DNA of 64,000 nt from Leadbettera azotonutricia ZAS-9 (lineage in GTDB: Bacteria > Spirochaetota > Spirochaetia > Treponematales > Breznakiellaceae): assembly GCF_000214355.1 (NCBI RefSeq), contig NC_015577.1, positions 2,657,389 to 2,721,388 of the forward strand, written 5' to 3'. Both the position numbers and the translations under genes were made by a program. Positions within the stretch are counted from its first letter, which is position 1. The number at the start of each line of letters is the position of its first letter. Below are positions 26,950 to 34,459 of the stretch, one piece after another. Under the pieces are notes generated by a model. It was not told the origin of the DNA. It did not search any database and saw only the letters and a program-made list of their open reading frames with translations.

Positions 26950-27166
26950 ACAGAACTCGTGCTTGTTGTCGCTAACCTGCCAATGGCTGTTGGCGCCGTT
27001 CTACCACCGCCGTCGCCCCCAATGGCTGTTTACGACGTTGCGGCAAAGCCGCAATGTGGCGAAGCCCAAGGGCGCGAAGCCGCCCGCAGCGTAAACAGCT
27101 CGATAAACGCTGTGCGAAGCATAGCGTTTATCGGGCTTGTTGGCGCCGTTTTAATGGCGCTAACAA
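26950..27166. repeat. Palindrome-rich intergenic element (REP/MITE-like)
   Basis: The 300-base gap between tilS and rplY is filled with nested inverted repeats. CGATAAACGCT (27101-27111) pairs with AGCGTTTATCG (27123-27133), extended inward to a hairpin of about 16 bp with a GAA loop. GCTGTTTAC (27025-27033) pairs with GTAAACAGC (27091-27099), enclosing TTGCGGC-AAA-GCCGCAA. TTGTTGGCGCC (27137-27147) pairs with GGCGCTAACAA (27156-27166). The word TGTTGGCGCCGTT occurs at about 26989 and again at 27139. The last hairpin may also terminate the rplY transcript. No transposase is present. Confidence 0.6.
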
Positions 27167-27167
27167 A

Positions 27168-27863
27168 CTATTTTGTGTCCGCGGCCTTCGCTGCCGGAGA
27201 TGCGGCTTTGGCGCCAGAGGCTGCCGGGGCTGCGGCGCCTGCTGCCGCAGGTTCGGTGGCTGCGGGGCCGGCTGCTGCTGCTTCTTCTGCAGTTGGGGCA
27301 ACAACGGCTTCTTCCTTGGCGTACTTCACCAGGGCCACTACCTGATCGCTTCCTGAAATAAGGCGTATGCCTGAAGCCAGGGGGATATCCCTGACGTGGA
27401 TGCTCTGGTTGACGCTCAAGGCAGAAACGTCCAGATCAATGCGCTCGGGCAGATCCTTGGGGAAGCATTCCACTTCGATTTCGTGGAGGGGGAATTCGAG
27501 AATACCGCCGTCCCTTACGCCTATAGGGCTGCCCTGGAGGTGGATGGATACGCGGGCCCTCAAGGCAACGCCGCTTTCCACTTCGTAGAAGTCCACATGG
27601 AGGATTTTGCCATCCATGATGTTCCGCTGGGTATCCTTTACAAAAGCGTCGTAGGATTTCCCGTCTACGTCCACTTTTACAATAGTACTTTCGGAAATAT
27701 TCTTAACCCCGTTGGTAAATTCCAAAGCGTCCAGATCTATGGAATGGGCTTCCCCGCTGCGGCCATAGAGCACCCCGGGAATGCGGCCGGCACGGCGAAT
27801 CCTGCGTGCCTCCCCTGATCCGTTCTTGGCCCTTGCATGGGCCTCTAATACTACCTGACTCAT
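27168..27863 (-). CDS. rplY: Large-subunit ribosomal protein bL25 (Ctc form) with Ala-rich tail
   Basis: A 231-aa 5S-rRNA-binding ribosomal protein. The N-terminal L25 domain shows ARRIRRAGRIPGVLYG and FVKDTQRNIMDGKILHVDFYEV. The Ctc/TL5 beta domain follows with ILEFPLHEIEVECFPKDLPERI and the DVSALSVNQSIHVRDIPLASGIRL block. The last 40 residues are a low-complexity Ala/Pro/Lys tail, which gives a shadow reading frame on the opposite strand. The product is the long Ctc version common in spirochaetes and Firmicutes. It follows tRNA-Gln on the same strand. Confidence 0.95.
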   Translation of the reverse strand: MSQVVLEAHARAKNGSGEARRIRRAGRIPGVLYGRSGEAHSIDLDALEFTNGVKNISESTIVKVDVDGKSYDAFVKDTQRNIMDGKILHVDFYEVESGVALRARVSIHLQGSPIGVRDGGILEFPLHEIEVECFPKDLPERIDLDVSALSVNQSIHVRDIPLASGIRLISGSDQVVALVKYAKEEAVVAPTAEEAAAAGPAATEPAAAGAAAPAASGAKAASPAAKAADTK

Positions 27864-27918
27864 TCTATGCTCCTATTATCAGCCTCATTGGCGTTTGTTG
27901 CTCTCGGACGACAAGGTT

Positions 27919-27990
27919 CTGGGACGACAGGGTTCGAACCTGTGCATGCCGGAGCCAAAACCCGGTGGCTTACCACTTGCCTACGTCCCA
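27919..27990 (-). tRNA. tRNA-Gln (UUG anticodon)
   Basis: The minus strand folds into a cloverleaf. The acceptor TGGGACG pairs with CGTCCCA, the D stem is GGC/GCC, and the anticodon stem CCGGG/TCCGG holds the loop TTTTGGC with anticodon TTG. The T arm is ACAGG-TTCGAAC-CTGT. The discriminator is G and CCA is not encoded. It sits between spoVG and rplY on the same strand. Confidence 0.95.
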
Positions 27991-28043
27991 ATTAGAGAGA
28001 AAGTATAGCAAAAATTGAGAAGAAATTGCAAGAGCCCCTTGAT

Positions 28044-28325
28044 TTATATTTCCAGAGTCTGGTCGTCGGGGCCGGCGCCCATGTCGTATTGATCGAGAAT
28101 TTTCTTTTGCAATTCCGAACGGAATTCAGGATGGATAGGATGGGCCACATCCTTGTACTCCCCCGCACGGGTCTTTCTGCTTGGCATGGCGATAAACACA
28201 CCAGTCTTCCCCTCGATTATTTTTACATTGTGAACCACAAAGCAGTCATCAAATGTAACCGTAACATAGGCTCTCAACTTTCCCTCGCCGGCCACTCTAC
28301 GAACACGAATGTCTGTAATCTCCAT
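28044..28325 (-). CDS. spoVG: SpoVG family RNA/DNA-binding regulator
   Basis: A 93-aa protein nearly collinear with Spo[13 protein letters not shown] start, [21 protein letters not shown], then FIAMPSRKT and [19 protein letters not shown]. SpoVG is a site-specific nucleic-acid-binding protein. In Borrelia it binds DNA and RNA and acts as a global regulator. It lies 34 bases downstream of ispE, a neighbour also seen in Firmicutes, where spoVG follows ispE/purR. The acidic tail [11 protein letters not shown] is normal for the family. Confidence 0.95.
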   Translation of the reverse strand: MEITDIRVRRVAGEGKLRAYVTVTFDDCFVVHNVKIIEGKTGVFIAMPSRKTRAGEYKDVAHPIHPEFRSELQKKILDQYDMGAGPDDQTLEI

Positions 28326-28359
28326 GACGCTCTCCTTTACTGGCCAGAATTATGTACCT

Positions 28360-29295
28360 TCATTTTAATACTGGTTCTGCAAATTTAGCAAGAAAAAACG
28401 TCAATTCCGTGAAAATCTTGCGGTTTAATAGGGCTTTTTGGGCTTTTTGGGCGGTTTCCTTCTCCCTGAATATGCCAAAACAGCAGGAACCTGATCCCGA
28501 AAGCCCCGAAAAAGCCGATCCCGATATGGCCAATTTTTCCAGGAGCCGAAGGTATTCCCTGTTTTCTGACAAAATCGGTAAGAAATCATTGTAAAATGGC
28601 CATTTTTCGGGAGGGCCTGCCAAAACATCCCCCAAATCCCTGGGGGAAAGCAGCCTGCCAGGCTTATGGGGCGGATATTCCCCCGCTTCAAGCCTGCCGG
28701 TTTCGCGGCTTTCGTCAAGAAGCCCATAGGCTTCTGCGGTGGGGCTGGCAAAAGGGGGCTTCGCGAGGAGCACCCAAAGATCCTTTGGGCAAGGCAAGGG
28801 CTCAAGGTGTTCCCCCCTGCCCGAGGCCCAGGCAGCCCCCCCGTTAAGGAAGAAAGGCACATCGCTCCCCAGGGACGCTGCCATTTCCAATAGTTCTGCC
28901 TTGGCAAGATTGGCGCCGGACAGGGCATTGAGGGCCAGAAGAGTCGATGCGGCGTCAGAGGAGCCGCCCCCAAGGCCCGCTCCTGCGGGGATCCTCTTGA
29001 CGACATGAATGGAAAGATGTGCGGCAAAGCCGGTTTTCTCCCTGAAAAGCCCCAAAGCCTTATTGACCAGATTCTGTCCGGGGGGGATGGCACAATCTTC
29101 TTCAAACGGGACTTCCCAGTGCTGGACAAAGCTTCCATTACAGGAGACAATTTCAAAAGTCAAAGTATCGCTGTAATCGAGGGCAGCAAAAATGCTTTGG
29201 AGGTCGTGGTAACCATCGGGCCTTTTCTCCCCCACCATAAGGTGCAGGTTGATCTTGCATGGGGCCTGGATGCTGCAGGAAACAAGGTTTTTCAT
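28360..29295 (-). CDS. ispE: 4-diphosphocytidyl-2-C-methyl-D-erythritol kinase
   Basis: A 311-aa GHMP kinase of the MEP isoprenoid pathway. The N-terminus KINLHLMVGEKRPDGYHDLQSIF is characteristic (residues 14-36), and the ATP-binding motif PAGAGLGGGSSDAAS is at 103-117. The C-terminal GSGSCCFGIF corresponds to the third GHMP motif. It implies the organism makes isoprenoids by the non-mevalonate route. It is transcribed with spoVG. Confidence 0.95.
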   Translation of the reverse strand: MKNLVSCSIQAPCKINLHLMVGEKRPDGYHDLQSIFAALDYSDTLTFEIVSCNGSFVQHWEVPFEEDCAIPPGQNLVNKALGLFREKTGFAAHLSIHVVKRIPAGAGLGGGSSDAASTLLALNALSGANLAKAELLEMAASLGSDVPFFLNGGAAWASGRGEHLEPLPCPKDLWVLLAKPPFASPTAEAYGLLDESRETGRLEAGEYPPHKPGRLLSPRDLGDVLAGPPEKWPFYNDFLPILSENREYLRLLEKLAISGSAFSGLSGSGSCCFGIFREKETAQKAQKALLNRKIFTELTFFLAKFAEPVLK

Positions 29296-29344
29296 CGAAT
29301 GGAATGATTATAAAAAAAAATGATGCAAGATCCAAGACAAAGGC

Positions 29345-29374
29345 TTGACAGATACTGAAACTCTCCCTTATGTT
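29345..29374 (+). promoter_or_regulatory. Promoter of the acidic-protein gene with a start-site hairpin
   Basis: TTGACA (29345-29350), an 18-base spacer and TATGTT (29369-29374). A short inverted repeat TCCCTT (29364-29369) and AAGGGA (29377-29382) overlaps the -10 region. A second TATAAT-like box sits at about 29398 without a matching -35. Confidence 0.45.
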
Positions 29375-29418
29375 TCAAGGGAAGCTTGATAATAAATTAT
29401 AATGTAACGGAGTATATT

Positions 29419-29724
29419 ATGGTTCAGCATGAGGCCGATATGAGCGAAGAAACTTTGCTGCCGGAATTTGCCTTAATGCCCGTATACAGCGGGCAGGGCG
29501 AGGATTTACCCTGCCCTTTCCTCCTTTTCGACGATGATGACGAGGAAGAAGAGGATATGGACGAAGAGGAAAGCTTCGAAGACATGGACGACGAATTTGA
29601 GGACGACGACTTCGATGACGAGGACGACGACTTCGATGACGAGGACGACGACTTCGATGACGAAGAGGACGAAGATTTCGACTACGAAGACGGCGTAGAC
29701 TTCGACGACGATTTTGAAGAATAG
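29419..29724 (+). CDS. Very acidic Asp/Glu/Phe-repeat protein (101 aa)
   Basis: A 101-aa protein starting at ATG 29419 after GGAG. The first 37 residues are ordinary (MVQHEADMSEETLLPEFAL and a Pro/Cys segment PCPFLLF). The remaining 60 are almost entirely Asp and Glu with a Phe or Tyr every seventh position. Three copies of a 21-base unit encode the heptad DDDFDDE. It has no signal peptide. I know no family. The charge pattern suggests a nucleic-acid mimic or a binder of basic proteins, which is inference. Its 3' end overlaps the convergent rsfS gene by 43 bases, so the two C-termini are encoded antisense to each other. Confidence 0.65.
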   Translation: MVQHEADMSEETLLPEFALMPVYSGQGEDLPCPFLLFDDDDEEEEDMDEEESFEDMDDEFEDDDFDDEDDDFDDEDDDFDDEEDEDFDYEDGVDFDDDFEE

Positions 29725-30071
29725 ATGACTGGGGCCGAACTCCAAAGCCGTTCCAGCTCATAAAAGGAACGGCTCCGGCTTGTCATCAGGTGCACAACCA
29801 AGTTCCCAAGGTCGATAAGGCACCATTCATCCTCAATGTCGGGCTTCCTTGATCTGCGGGGTTCGATGCCTTTATTCCGGGAATAATCCTTGATATGCCG
29901 TTCCAGCCCCGAAAGATGGGCGCTGCTGGTAACCGAGGCAATCACAAAAAAATCAGTCCAAAAATTGAGGCTTCTCATGTCAAGGACAACAATATCGCTC
30001 CCCTTGTGATCTTCAAGGAGCTTGCCCAGTTCCAGGGCCATGCTTTCAGTTTCCGGTAACGTATCTTTCAT
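29682..30071 (-). CDS. rsfS: Ribosomal silencing factor RsfS
   Basis: A 129-aa protein if it starts at ATG 30071. The RsfS (DUF143/Iojap) core is clear: ALELGKLLEDHKGSDIVVLDMR, FFVIASVTSSAHLSGLERHI, and DEWCLIDLGNLVVHLMTSRSRSFYELERLW. RsfS binds uL14 and blocks subunit joining in starvation. The last 15 or so residues (a Ser/Lys-rich tail) are encoded opposite the acidic tail of the convergent gene and are not part of the usual family length. The start overlaps the LCP gene by 26 bases. It is the last gene of the operon starting at rplU. Confidence 0.9.
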   Translation of the reverse strand: MKDTLPETESMALELGKLLEDHKGSDIVVLDMRSLNFWTDFFVIASVTSSAHLSGLERHIKDYSRNKGIEPRRSRKPDIEDEWCLIDLGNLVVHLMTSRSRSFYELERLWSSAPVIYSSKSSSKSTPSS

Positions 30072-31260
30072 TAAAATCCCTTCCGATAATGAGCGTAAAA
30101 TCAGCTTTATATTCAAGATTCTGCAAATCCAGGCCCAGCTCCGGGTTTTCCGGAGCCAGGGCATCAGAACGTATATTGGTGCAGTGGATGATCCCGCCAA
30201 AATCCCTTGCCATGTCCTGAAAACCCGAGCGGTCTATAATGAGGGTGCGTTCGTAGTCGCTGGAATCTGCATTGCCTATGGAGATGATATCATAGCCAAA
30301 GCCCTGGAGCAGTTCAGATGTACGCCCCGCAAGCCCTATGACGGTGGTACCGTTCAGAATTTCGACGGTAAAAACCCGCTCCGACAGGGAGCCTTCCACA
30401 GGGCGCACCAGGCCCGCCAGGGACTGGCGCACTATATCCTTAACCAGGCTGCCGTTCCAAAAGGGGAAGATAAGGGTCTGGCCCGAAACTTCCCGGGGAT
30501 TCCCGCCTACCGACTGTATGCTTACCCTGTCTGTATCAATCCTGGCGAATTCATCAAAGAGCCGCACCCTGCTCCTCTCCCTCATATTGGTTTTTATGAA
30601 GGACTGATAAATTTGAGCTACCTGGGGGTTTTTCAGGGTTTCATTCTGCTCCCCAAGGCGTTTTAAAAGGCCCAGAAAAAAGCGCTGGCGCCTGAAATTC
30701 GCAAGCTCCCCATTCTCTTCCGGAAGCTCGTAGGTGGCATAGACCCTTGCCTTGTCCCCGTCAAGCCGCGTAAGCCCCGAGGGGAAGAGTATGGGCTCGT
30801 CCTGGAAAATATCCACCCGGGAGGGGATAAATATCTCCACCCCCTCGATCAAATCCACTATCTTCCCAAGGTTTTCTATGCTTACTGCATAAAAGAAAGA
30901 AATATCCACCCCAAGAAGCTTTTCTATCTCCTGCTCGTAATCCGAAATCCTCCTTGGGTCATACACAGAATCAATGCGATCCACGCGGTTCACTTTTTGA
31001 AGTATAAGCCCCATGGCCCCGGGTATGTCAAAGACCGAAGCCCTGTTGGTATTGGGGTAGTACATGAGCACATAGGTGCTGAGGGGCTTCCCCTGCCGCT
31101 CTATCACAAAAAGCGTATTGATGACCCTGTCGCCGGTCAGCAATTCTTCCAGGGGATCCGATTTCAGGGTAAAGAATGCATAGATCCCGCCCCCAAAAAG
31201 GATGAGGCCTATAAAAATGAGGAGAAGCACGGAAGCGTCGGCCTTGTTTTTTTTCCTCAT
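30046..31260 (-). CDS. LytR-CpsA-Psr (LCP) family protein with LytR C-terminal domain
   Basis: A 404-aa membrane protein: one N-terminal membrane anchor (residues about 9-31), then an extracytoplasmic LCP domain (about 45-235) and a LytR_C domain (about 300-385, around VFTVEILNGTTVIGLAGRTSELL). LCP proteins attach glycopolymers to peptidoglycan in Gram-positive bacteria. Spirochaete homologues have unclear substrates. Conserved Arg/Asp positions are only partly recognisable, for example NLGKIVDLIEGVEI and LDGDKARVYATYE. It overlaps nadD by four bases and rsfS by 26. Confidence 0.82.
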   Translation of the reverse strand: MRKKNKADASVLLLIFIGLILFGGGIYAFFTLKSDPLEELLTGDRVINTLFVIERQGKPLSTYVLMYYPNTNRASVFDIPGAMGLILQKVNRVDRIDSVYDPRRISDYEQEIEKLLGVDISFFYAVSIENLGKIVDLIEGVEIFIPSRVDIFQDEPILFPSGLTRLDGDKARVYATYELPEENGELANFRRQRFFLGLLKRLGEQNETLKNPQVAQIYQSFIKTNMRERSRVRLFDEFARIDTDRVSIQSVGGNPREVSGQTLIFPFWNGSLVKDIVRQSLAGLVRPVEGSLSERVFTVEILNGTTVIGLAGRTSELLQGFGYDIISIGNADSSDYERTLIIDRSGFQDMARDFGGIIHCTNIRSDALAPENPELGLDLQNLEYKADFTLIIGRDFNERYVTGN

Positions 31261-32459
31261 CCTGTGCGCTCTTTGTTGATGGATTCCAGAAGCTTTTTGG
31301 TTTCCGGGGCGAGCGCAAGCTGCTGGCTTGAAAGCCAGTCTGTTATCGTCTTAAGGACTACTGCAAAAAGCTCGTCCAAGCCTATGTCCATTTCCCGTAA
31401 AGACGGATCAGCATAGCCCCGGGAAACTTCGATTTTGTCCGCCACATAGAGAACCTTGGCCAAGGGCCCCATGCCTGCACAGCCTGTAACATGGCATTTT
31501 ACCGCTTCAAGTATGTCCCTGTTCTGTATGCCGTATCGATCCTTAAGCAGAACCGCCGCAGCCCGGCCATGGACAAGGGAAGGGATCTCCTTTTCAAATT
31601 CCGAAAACCCTTCTCCATCATGGCGCGCAAGCTCCATTAACTCGCCCGAGGTCATGGATTTGCATATATCGTGGCCAATGCCTGCAAGATAGCCTGCCCT
31701 GGGGTTTAAGCCATAGCGCAGGCAGAGATCCCTGGCAAAAAGGGCTGTGCTTCTGGAATGGAGGAAGCGTGATGGCTTTAGGGTGTTCCTGGCGGCATTT
31801 TCTATGAGTACCAGCTGTTCCAGGGCAATCCCGTCTTCTGCCGGTTTAGGAAACCCATAAAGCCCCCGATCCTCAATGATGTACCGGGCTCCGGCAGGCA
31901 CCAGGTATCGCCAGTTTTCATTGGCAGAAATTTTTTCCCTCACCAGCCCGGAAGAAACATTCATGATCTCGTTATCCAGGGCTGTGTAGGGGTAAGGAAA
32001 GGCAAAGCCCTGCCTGTTTTCCCCAGGGGAGGAATCCCCGTCATTGGAAAGAGTGAAAAGCCGTTTCGCAATGATGATGTCCGCCTGCTCCGCGATGTCG
32101 TCAGCGCTGTGCCACCGGGAAAAAGCCGGGGCCAAGTCATCCCCAAGGATGAGGCCGGGCTTGGATTTGGGGCAATAGCGCCTCTTTATATCCGCGATGG
32201 TATCTATGGTATATGAAATGCCTTCACGTTTTATCTCGCAGTCGTCAATGGCAAGGCGGGGATCCCCGGCAATGGAAGCCGCCAGCATGTCCAGGCGGTC
32301 CCTGGGAGATGCCCCTGTGGCGCCCTGCTTAAAAGGGGACTGAAATGCAGGTATAAGGATGATCCGGTCATAGCCCAGGCCCGAAATCACTGCCTCGGCC
32401 AAAAAGAGGTGGCCCATGTGGACGGGGTTAAAGCTGCCCCCAAGGATAGCGGCTTTCAC
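31257..32459 (-). CDS. nadD: Fused NadD (nicotinate-nucleotide adenylyltransferase) and YqeK-like HD hydrolase
   Basis: A 400-aa two-domain protein. Residues 1-200 are NadD, which adenylates nicotinate mononucleotide in NAD synthesis: GGSFNPVHMGHL with the HxGH motif at 14-17, LILGDDL, and SYTIDT. Residues about 215-395 are an HD-domain of the YqeK type: FLHSRSTALFARDL, GIGHDICK with the HD pair, HGRAAAVLLKDRYG and VLYVADKIEVSRGY. YqeK hydrolyses diadenosine tetraphosphate in Firmicutes, where the two genes are adjacent but separate. It overlaps obgE by four bases and the LCP gene by four. Confidence 0.92.
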   Translation of the reverse strand: MKAAILGGSFNPVHMGHLFLAEAVISGLGYDRIILIPAFQSPFKQGATGASPRDRLDMLAASIAGDPRLAIDDCEIKREGISYTIDTIADIKRRYCPKSKPGLILGDDLAPAFSRWHSADDIAEQADIIIAKRLFTLSNDGDSSPGENRQGFAFPYPYTALDNEIMNVSSGLVREKISANENWRYLVPAGARYIIEDRGLYGFPKPAEDGIALEQLVLIENAARNTLKPSRFLHSRSTALFARDLCLRYGLNPRAGYLAGIGHDICKSMTSGELMELARHDGEGFSEFEKEIPSLVHGRAAAVLLKDRYGIQNRDILEAVKCHVTGCAGMGPLAKVLYVADKIEVSRGYADPSLREMDIGLDELFAVVLKTITDWLSSQQLALAPETKKLLESINKERTG

Positions 32460-33451
32460 TTCGCCGGATCTCCGCCCACAAGGCGGCCGAAAAGGGCGGC
32501 TAACTCGGGTATGCCTTCGCCTGAGAAAACCGAAATGCCCAGTACATCCTCGTTGGGATATTTCTTTTTGAATTCTTCCAGTCTGCCTGCAGCCTCTTCC
32601 CTATCCAGCTTGCTGCCAATCAGAATGCGTTTCTTGGCTGTAAGCTCTGGGGAAAAAGCGTCAAGCTCGCTGAGGAGCACATCAAAGGCTTCAAGGTAAT
32701 TGTCTTCGCCAAGGTCCACCAAAAAGGCCAGAGCCACAGTCCGGGAAATGTGCTTTAAGAAACGTATGCCCAGGCCAAGCCCTTCCGAAGCCCCTTCGAT
32801 GAGGCCCGGAATATCCGCAATGATGATATCCTGGTCGCCCAGGGAAAGCACGCCGAGGTTTGGAATTTTCGTGGTAAAAGGATAGGAAGCGATGCGGGGC
32901 CTGGCATTGGTAAAACGGTCAAGGAGGGAGGACTTCCCCGCATTGGGGAAGCCCACAAGGCCTATGTCCGCCATCACCTGGAGTTCCACCTTGAGGCGGC
33001 GCTTTTCGCCGGCCTTGCCGGGCAGGGCTTTGCGGGGCGCCTGGTTCACCGACGACTTGAAGTGTATGTTGCCCCAGCCGCCGTTGCCGCCTTTGAGAAA
33101 AGTAAAATCGTTCGTGTCTTTACCAAAATCTTTGATGAGTTCGTCTGAATCAGCGTCTTTGATGAGGGTTCCGGGAGGAAGGGGGATAAAAATATCCTCG
33201 CCGTTTCTGCCGTAGCGGCCCCGGCCTTCACCGTCTCTGCCGTTTTCTGCCTTAAATGATTGTTTATACCGGAGATGGGCCAAAGTGCGGAGATTGCGGC
33301 GAATCTGGAAGACAACATCGCCACCCCTGCCGCCGTCGCCGCCTGAAGGGCCGCCGTTGGGGACATACTTTTCCCTGCGGAAGGCTACACAGCCGTTCCC
33401 GCCCGACCCCGAGGAGACTTCAATAAGCGCTTCGTCTGCAAATTTTTCCAC
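32456..33451 (-). CDS. obgE: Obg/CgtA ribosome-assembly GTPase
   Basis: A 331-aa GTPase of 50S assembly and stringent control. The N-terminal Obg glycine-rich fold is intact (SSGSGGNGCVAFRREKYVP through about residue 158). The G domain has G1 GFPNAGKSS (165-173), the TTKIPN switch I and G3 DIPGLIEGA. The G4 element reads GSKLD, so the usual Asn of NKxD is Ser. No C-terminal OCT extension is present, as in short Obg proteins. It follows rpmA by 14 bases. Confidence 0.95.
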   Translation of the reverse strand: MEKFADEALIEVSSGSGGNGCVAFRREKYVPNGGPSGGDGGRGGDVVFQIRRNLRTLAHLRYKQSFKAENGRDGEGRGRYGRNGEDIFIPLPPGTLIKDADSDELIKDFGKDTNDFTFLKGGNGGWGNIHFKSSVNQAPRKALPGKAGEKRRLKVELQVMADIGLVGFPNAGKSSLLDRFTNARPRIASYPFTTKIPNLGVLSLGDQDIIIADIPGLIEGASEGLGLGIRFLKHISRTVALAFLVDLGEDNYLEAFDVLLSELDAFSPELTAKKRILIGSKLDREEAAGRLEEFKKKYPNEDVLGISVFSGEGIPELAALFGRLVGGDPAK

Positions 33452-33465
33452 GCACCCTTAAAAGA

Positions 33466-33723
33466 TCACGTGCTTGCGGGTATTACCGCGGCAAGCTTCC
33501 GGCCTCTGCGCTGGATAAAGGACACAGTCCCGTCTACCTTCGCAAAGAGGGTGTAATCGCCGCCGCAGCCCACATTGGCTCCGGGGTGGATCTTGGTTCC
33601 CCGCTGCCGGACTATGATTGAGCCGGCAGTTACAATGCCGCCCCCTGAAACTTTGATACCCAGATACTGGGGTTGAGAATCCCGTCCATTTTTGGCGCCA
33701 CTGCCGCCCCGTTTACGAGCCAT
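33466..33723 (-). CDS. rpmA: Large-subunit ribosomal protein bL27
   Basis: An 85-aa ribosomal protein starting directly with [16 protein letters not shown], the mature N-terminus that reaches the peptidyl-transferase centre. The N-terminal extension ending in FASKKG that Prp removes in Firmicutes is absent. The remaining sequence ([23 protein letters not shown]) is standard. It lies one base after the prp gene and 14 bases before obgE. Confidence 0.97.
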   Translation of the reverse strand: MARKRGGSGAKNGRDSQPQYLGIKVSGGGIVTAGSIIVRQRGTKIHPGANVGCGGDYTLFAKVDGTVSFIQRRGRKLAAVIPAST

Positions 33724-33724
33724 A

Positions 33725-34054
33725 TCAATTCCTCCGCTCTATAGTTACCTGGCAAAATTCGGGATATTCCTCCGCCACCGAAAGGAGGCCCTCGCAAAGA
33801 AAAGCCCCGGCAGCCGCAAGAAACTCCCTGCTTCCGCCTATCCCTTCGGCTTCAAGCAACAAAATACCCCGTTCCGGAGCCTCACTCCGGACTGTTATGC
33901 CCTCCCGCCTGGAAAGGGTCCTCAAAACGGTCCTCGACAATACCGAAACCGCCGCGCAGACTATATCGCTGCCCTTTGGCCCCGAGCCTGCATGGCCTTG
34001 AACCCGGCAGGATTTTAACAGTCCTCCGTCCAAAACCACTTCAGCCTGTATCAT
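33725..34054 (-). CDS. prp: Prp (YsxB) family cysteine protease homologue
   Basis: A 109-aa protein between rplU and rpmA, the standard prp position. The catalytic pair is present: His21 in GHAGSG and Cys33 in SDIVCAAVS. In Staphylococcus, Prp cleaves the N-terminal extension of bL27. Here bL27 has no such extension, so this homologue must have another substrate, a different role or be a relic. Its start shares one base with the rplU stop (TGATG), giving coupled translation. Confidence 0.88.
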   Translation of the reverse strand: MIQAEVVLDGGLLKSCRVQGHAGSGPKGSDIVCAAVSVLSRTVLRTLSRREGITVRSEAPERGILLLEAEGIGGSREFLAAAGAFLCEGLLSVAEEYPEFCQVTIERRN

Positions 34055-34377
34055 CAGGCCCCGATGATATCCTGGATCTTGATGACCGAGTACTGCTGCC
34101 TGTGGCCCTGCTTGCGCCGGTAGTCCTTCTTGGGCATGTACTTAAAGACGATGATTTTATCGGCCTTTTTGTGGGCTTCCACGGTCGCGGAAACCTTGAC
34201 CCCTGCTACATAAGGGGCGCCGACCTTCACCGAATCCGGAGAATCACCGCCGGAAACCAACAGCACAGACTCTATATCCACCGTAGAACCGGGCTCGGCA
34301 TCAATTTTATCCACATTGATCACAGCCCCTTTCTCGGCTTTGTACTGTTTTCCCATAAATTCAACAATCGCGTACAT
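34054..34377 (-). CDS. rplU: Large-subunit ribosomal protein bL21
   Basis: A 107-aa 23S-rRNA-binding protein. The N-terminus MYAIVEFMGKQYKAEKGAVINVD and the KADKIIVFKYMPKKDYRRKQGHRQQYSVIKI block (near the C-terminus) are typical bL21. It is the first gene of the rplU-prp-rpmA-obgE-nadD-LCP-rsfS operon, with a clear promoter 35-60 bases upstream. Confidence 0.97.
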   Translation of the reverse strand: MYAIVEFMGKQYKAEKGAVINVDKIDAEPGSTVDIESVLLVSGGDSPDSVKVGAPYVAGVKVSATVEAHKKADKIIVFKYMPKKDYRRKQGHRQQYSVIKIQDIIGA

Positions 34378-34408
34378 ATTTCTTCCTTCTCAACACAATT
34401 AGAGGATA

Positions 34409-34438
34409 TTTATATCACAAACCGCGGACAAATGTCAA
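34409..34438 (-). promoter_or_regulatory. Promoter of the rplU operon
   Basis: On the minus strand TTGACA (34438-34433), an 18-base spacer and TATAAA (34414-34409). The leader to the rplU ATG at 34377 is about 25 bases and has a GAAGGA ribosome site. Confidence 0.7.
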
Positions 34439-34459
34439 GACCTTAGTCCTTGGCTCTAT

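Noticed and set aside
26959-27345. Plus-strand open frame with Ala/Val-rich sequence opposite the rplY tail
   Set aside because: It is the complement of the Ala-rich bL25 tail and of the palindromic element; no ribosome site and no family pattern.
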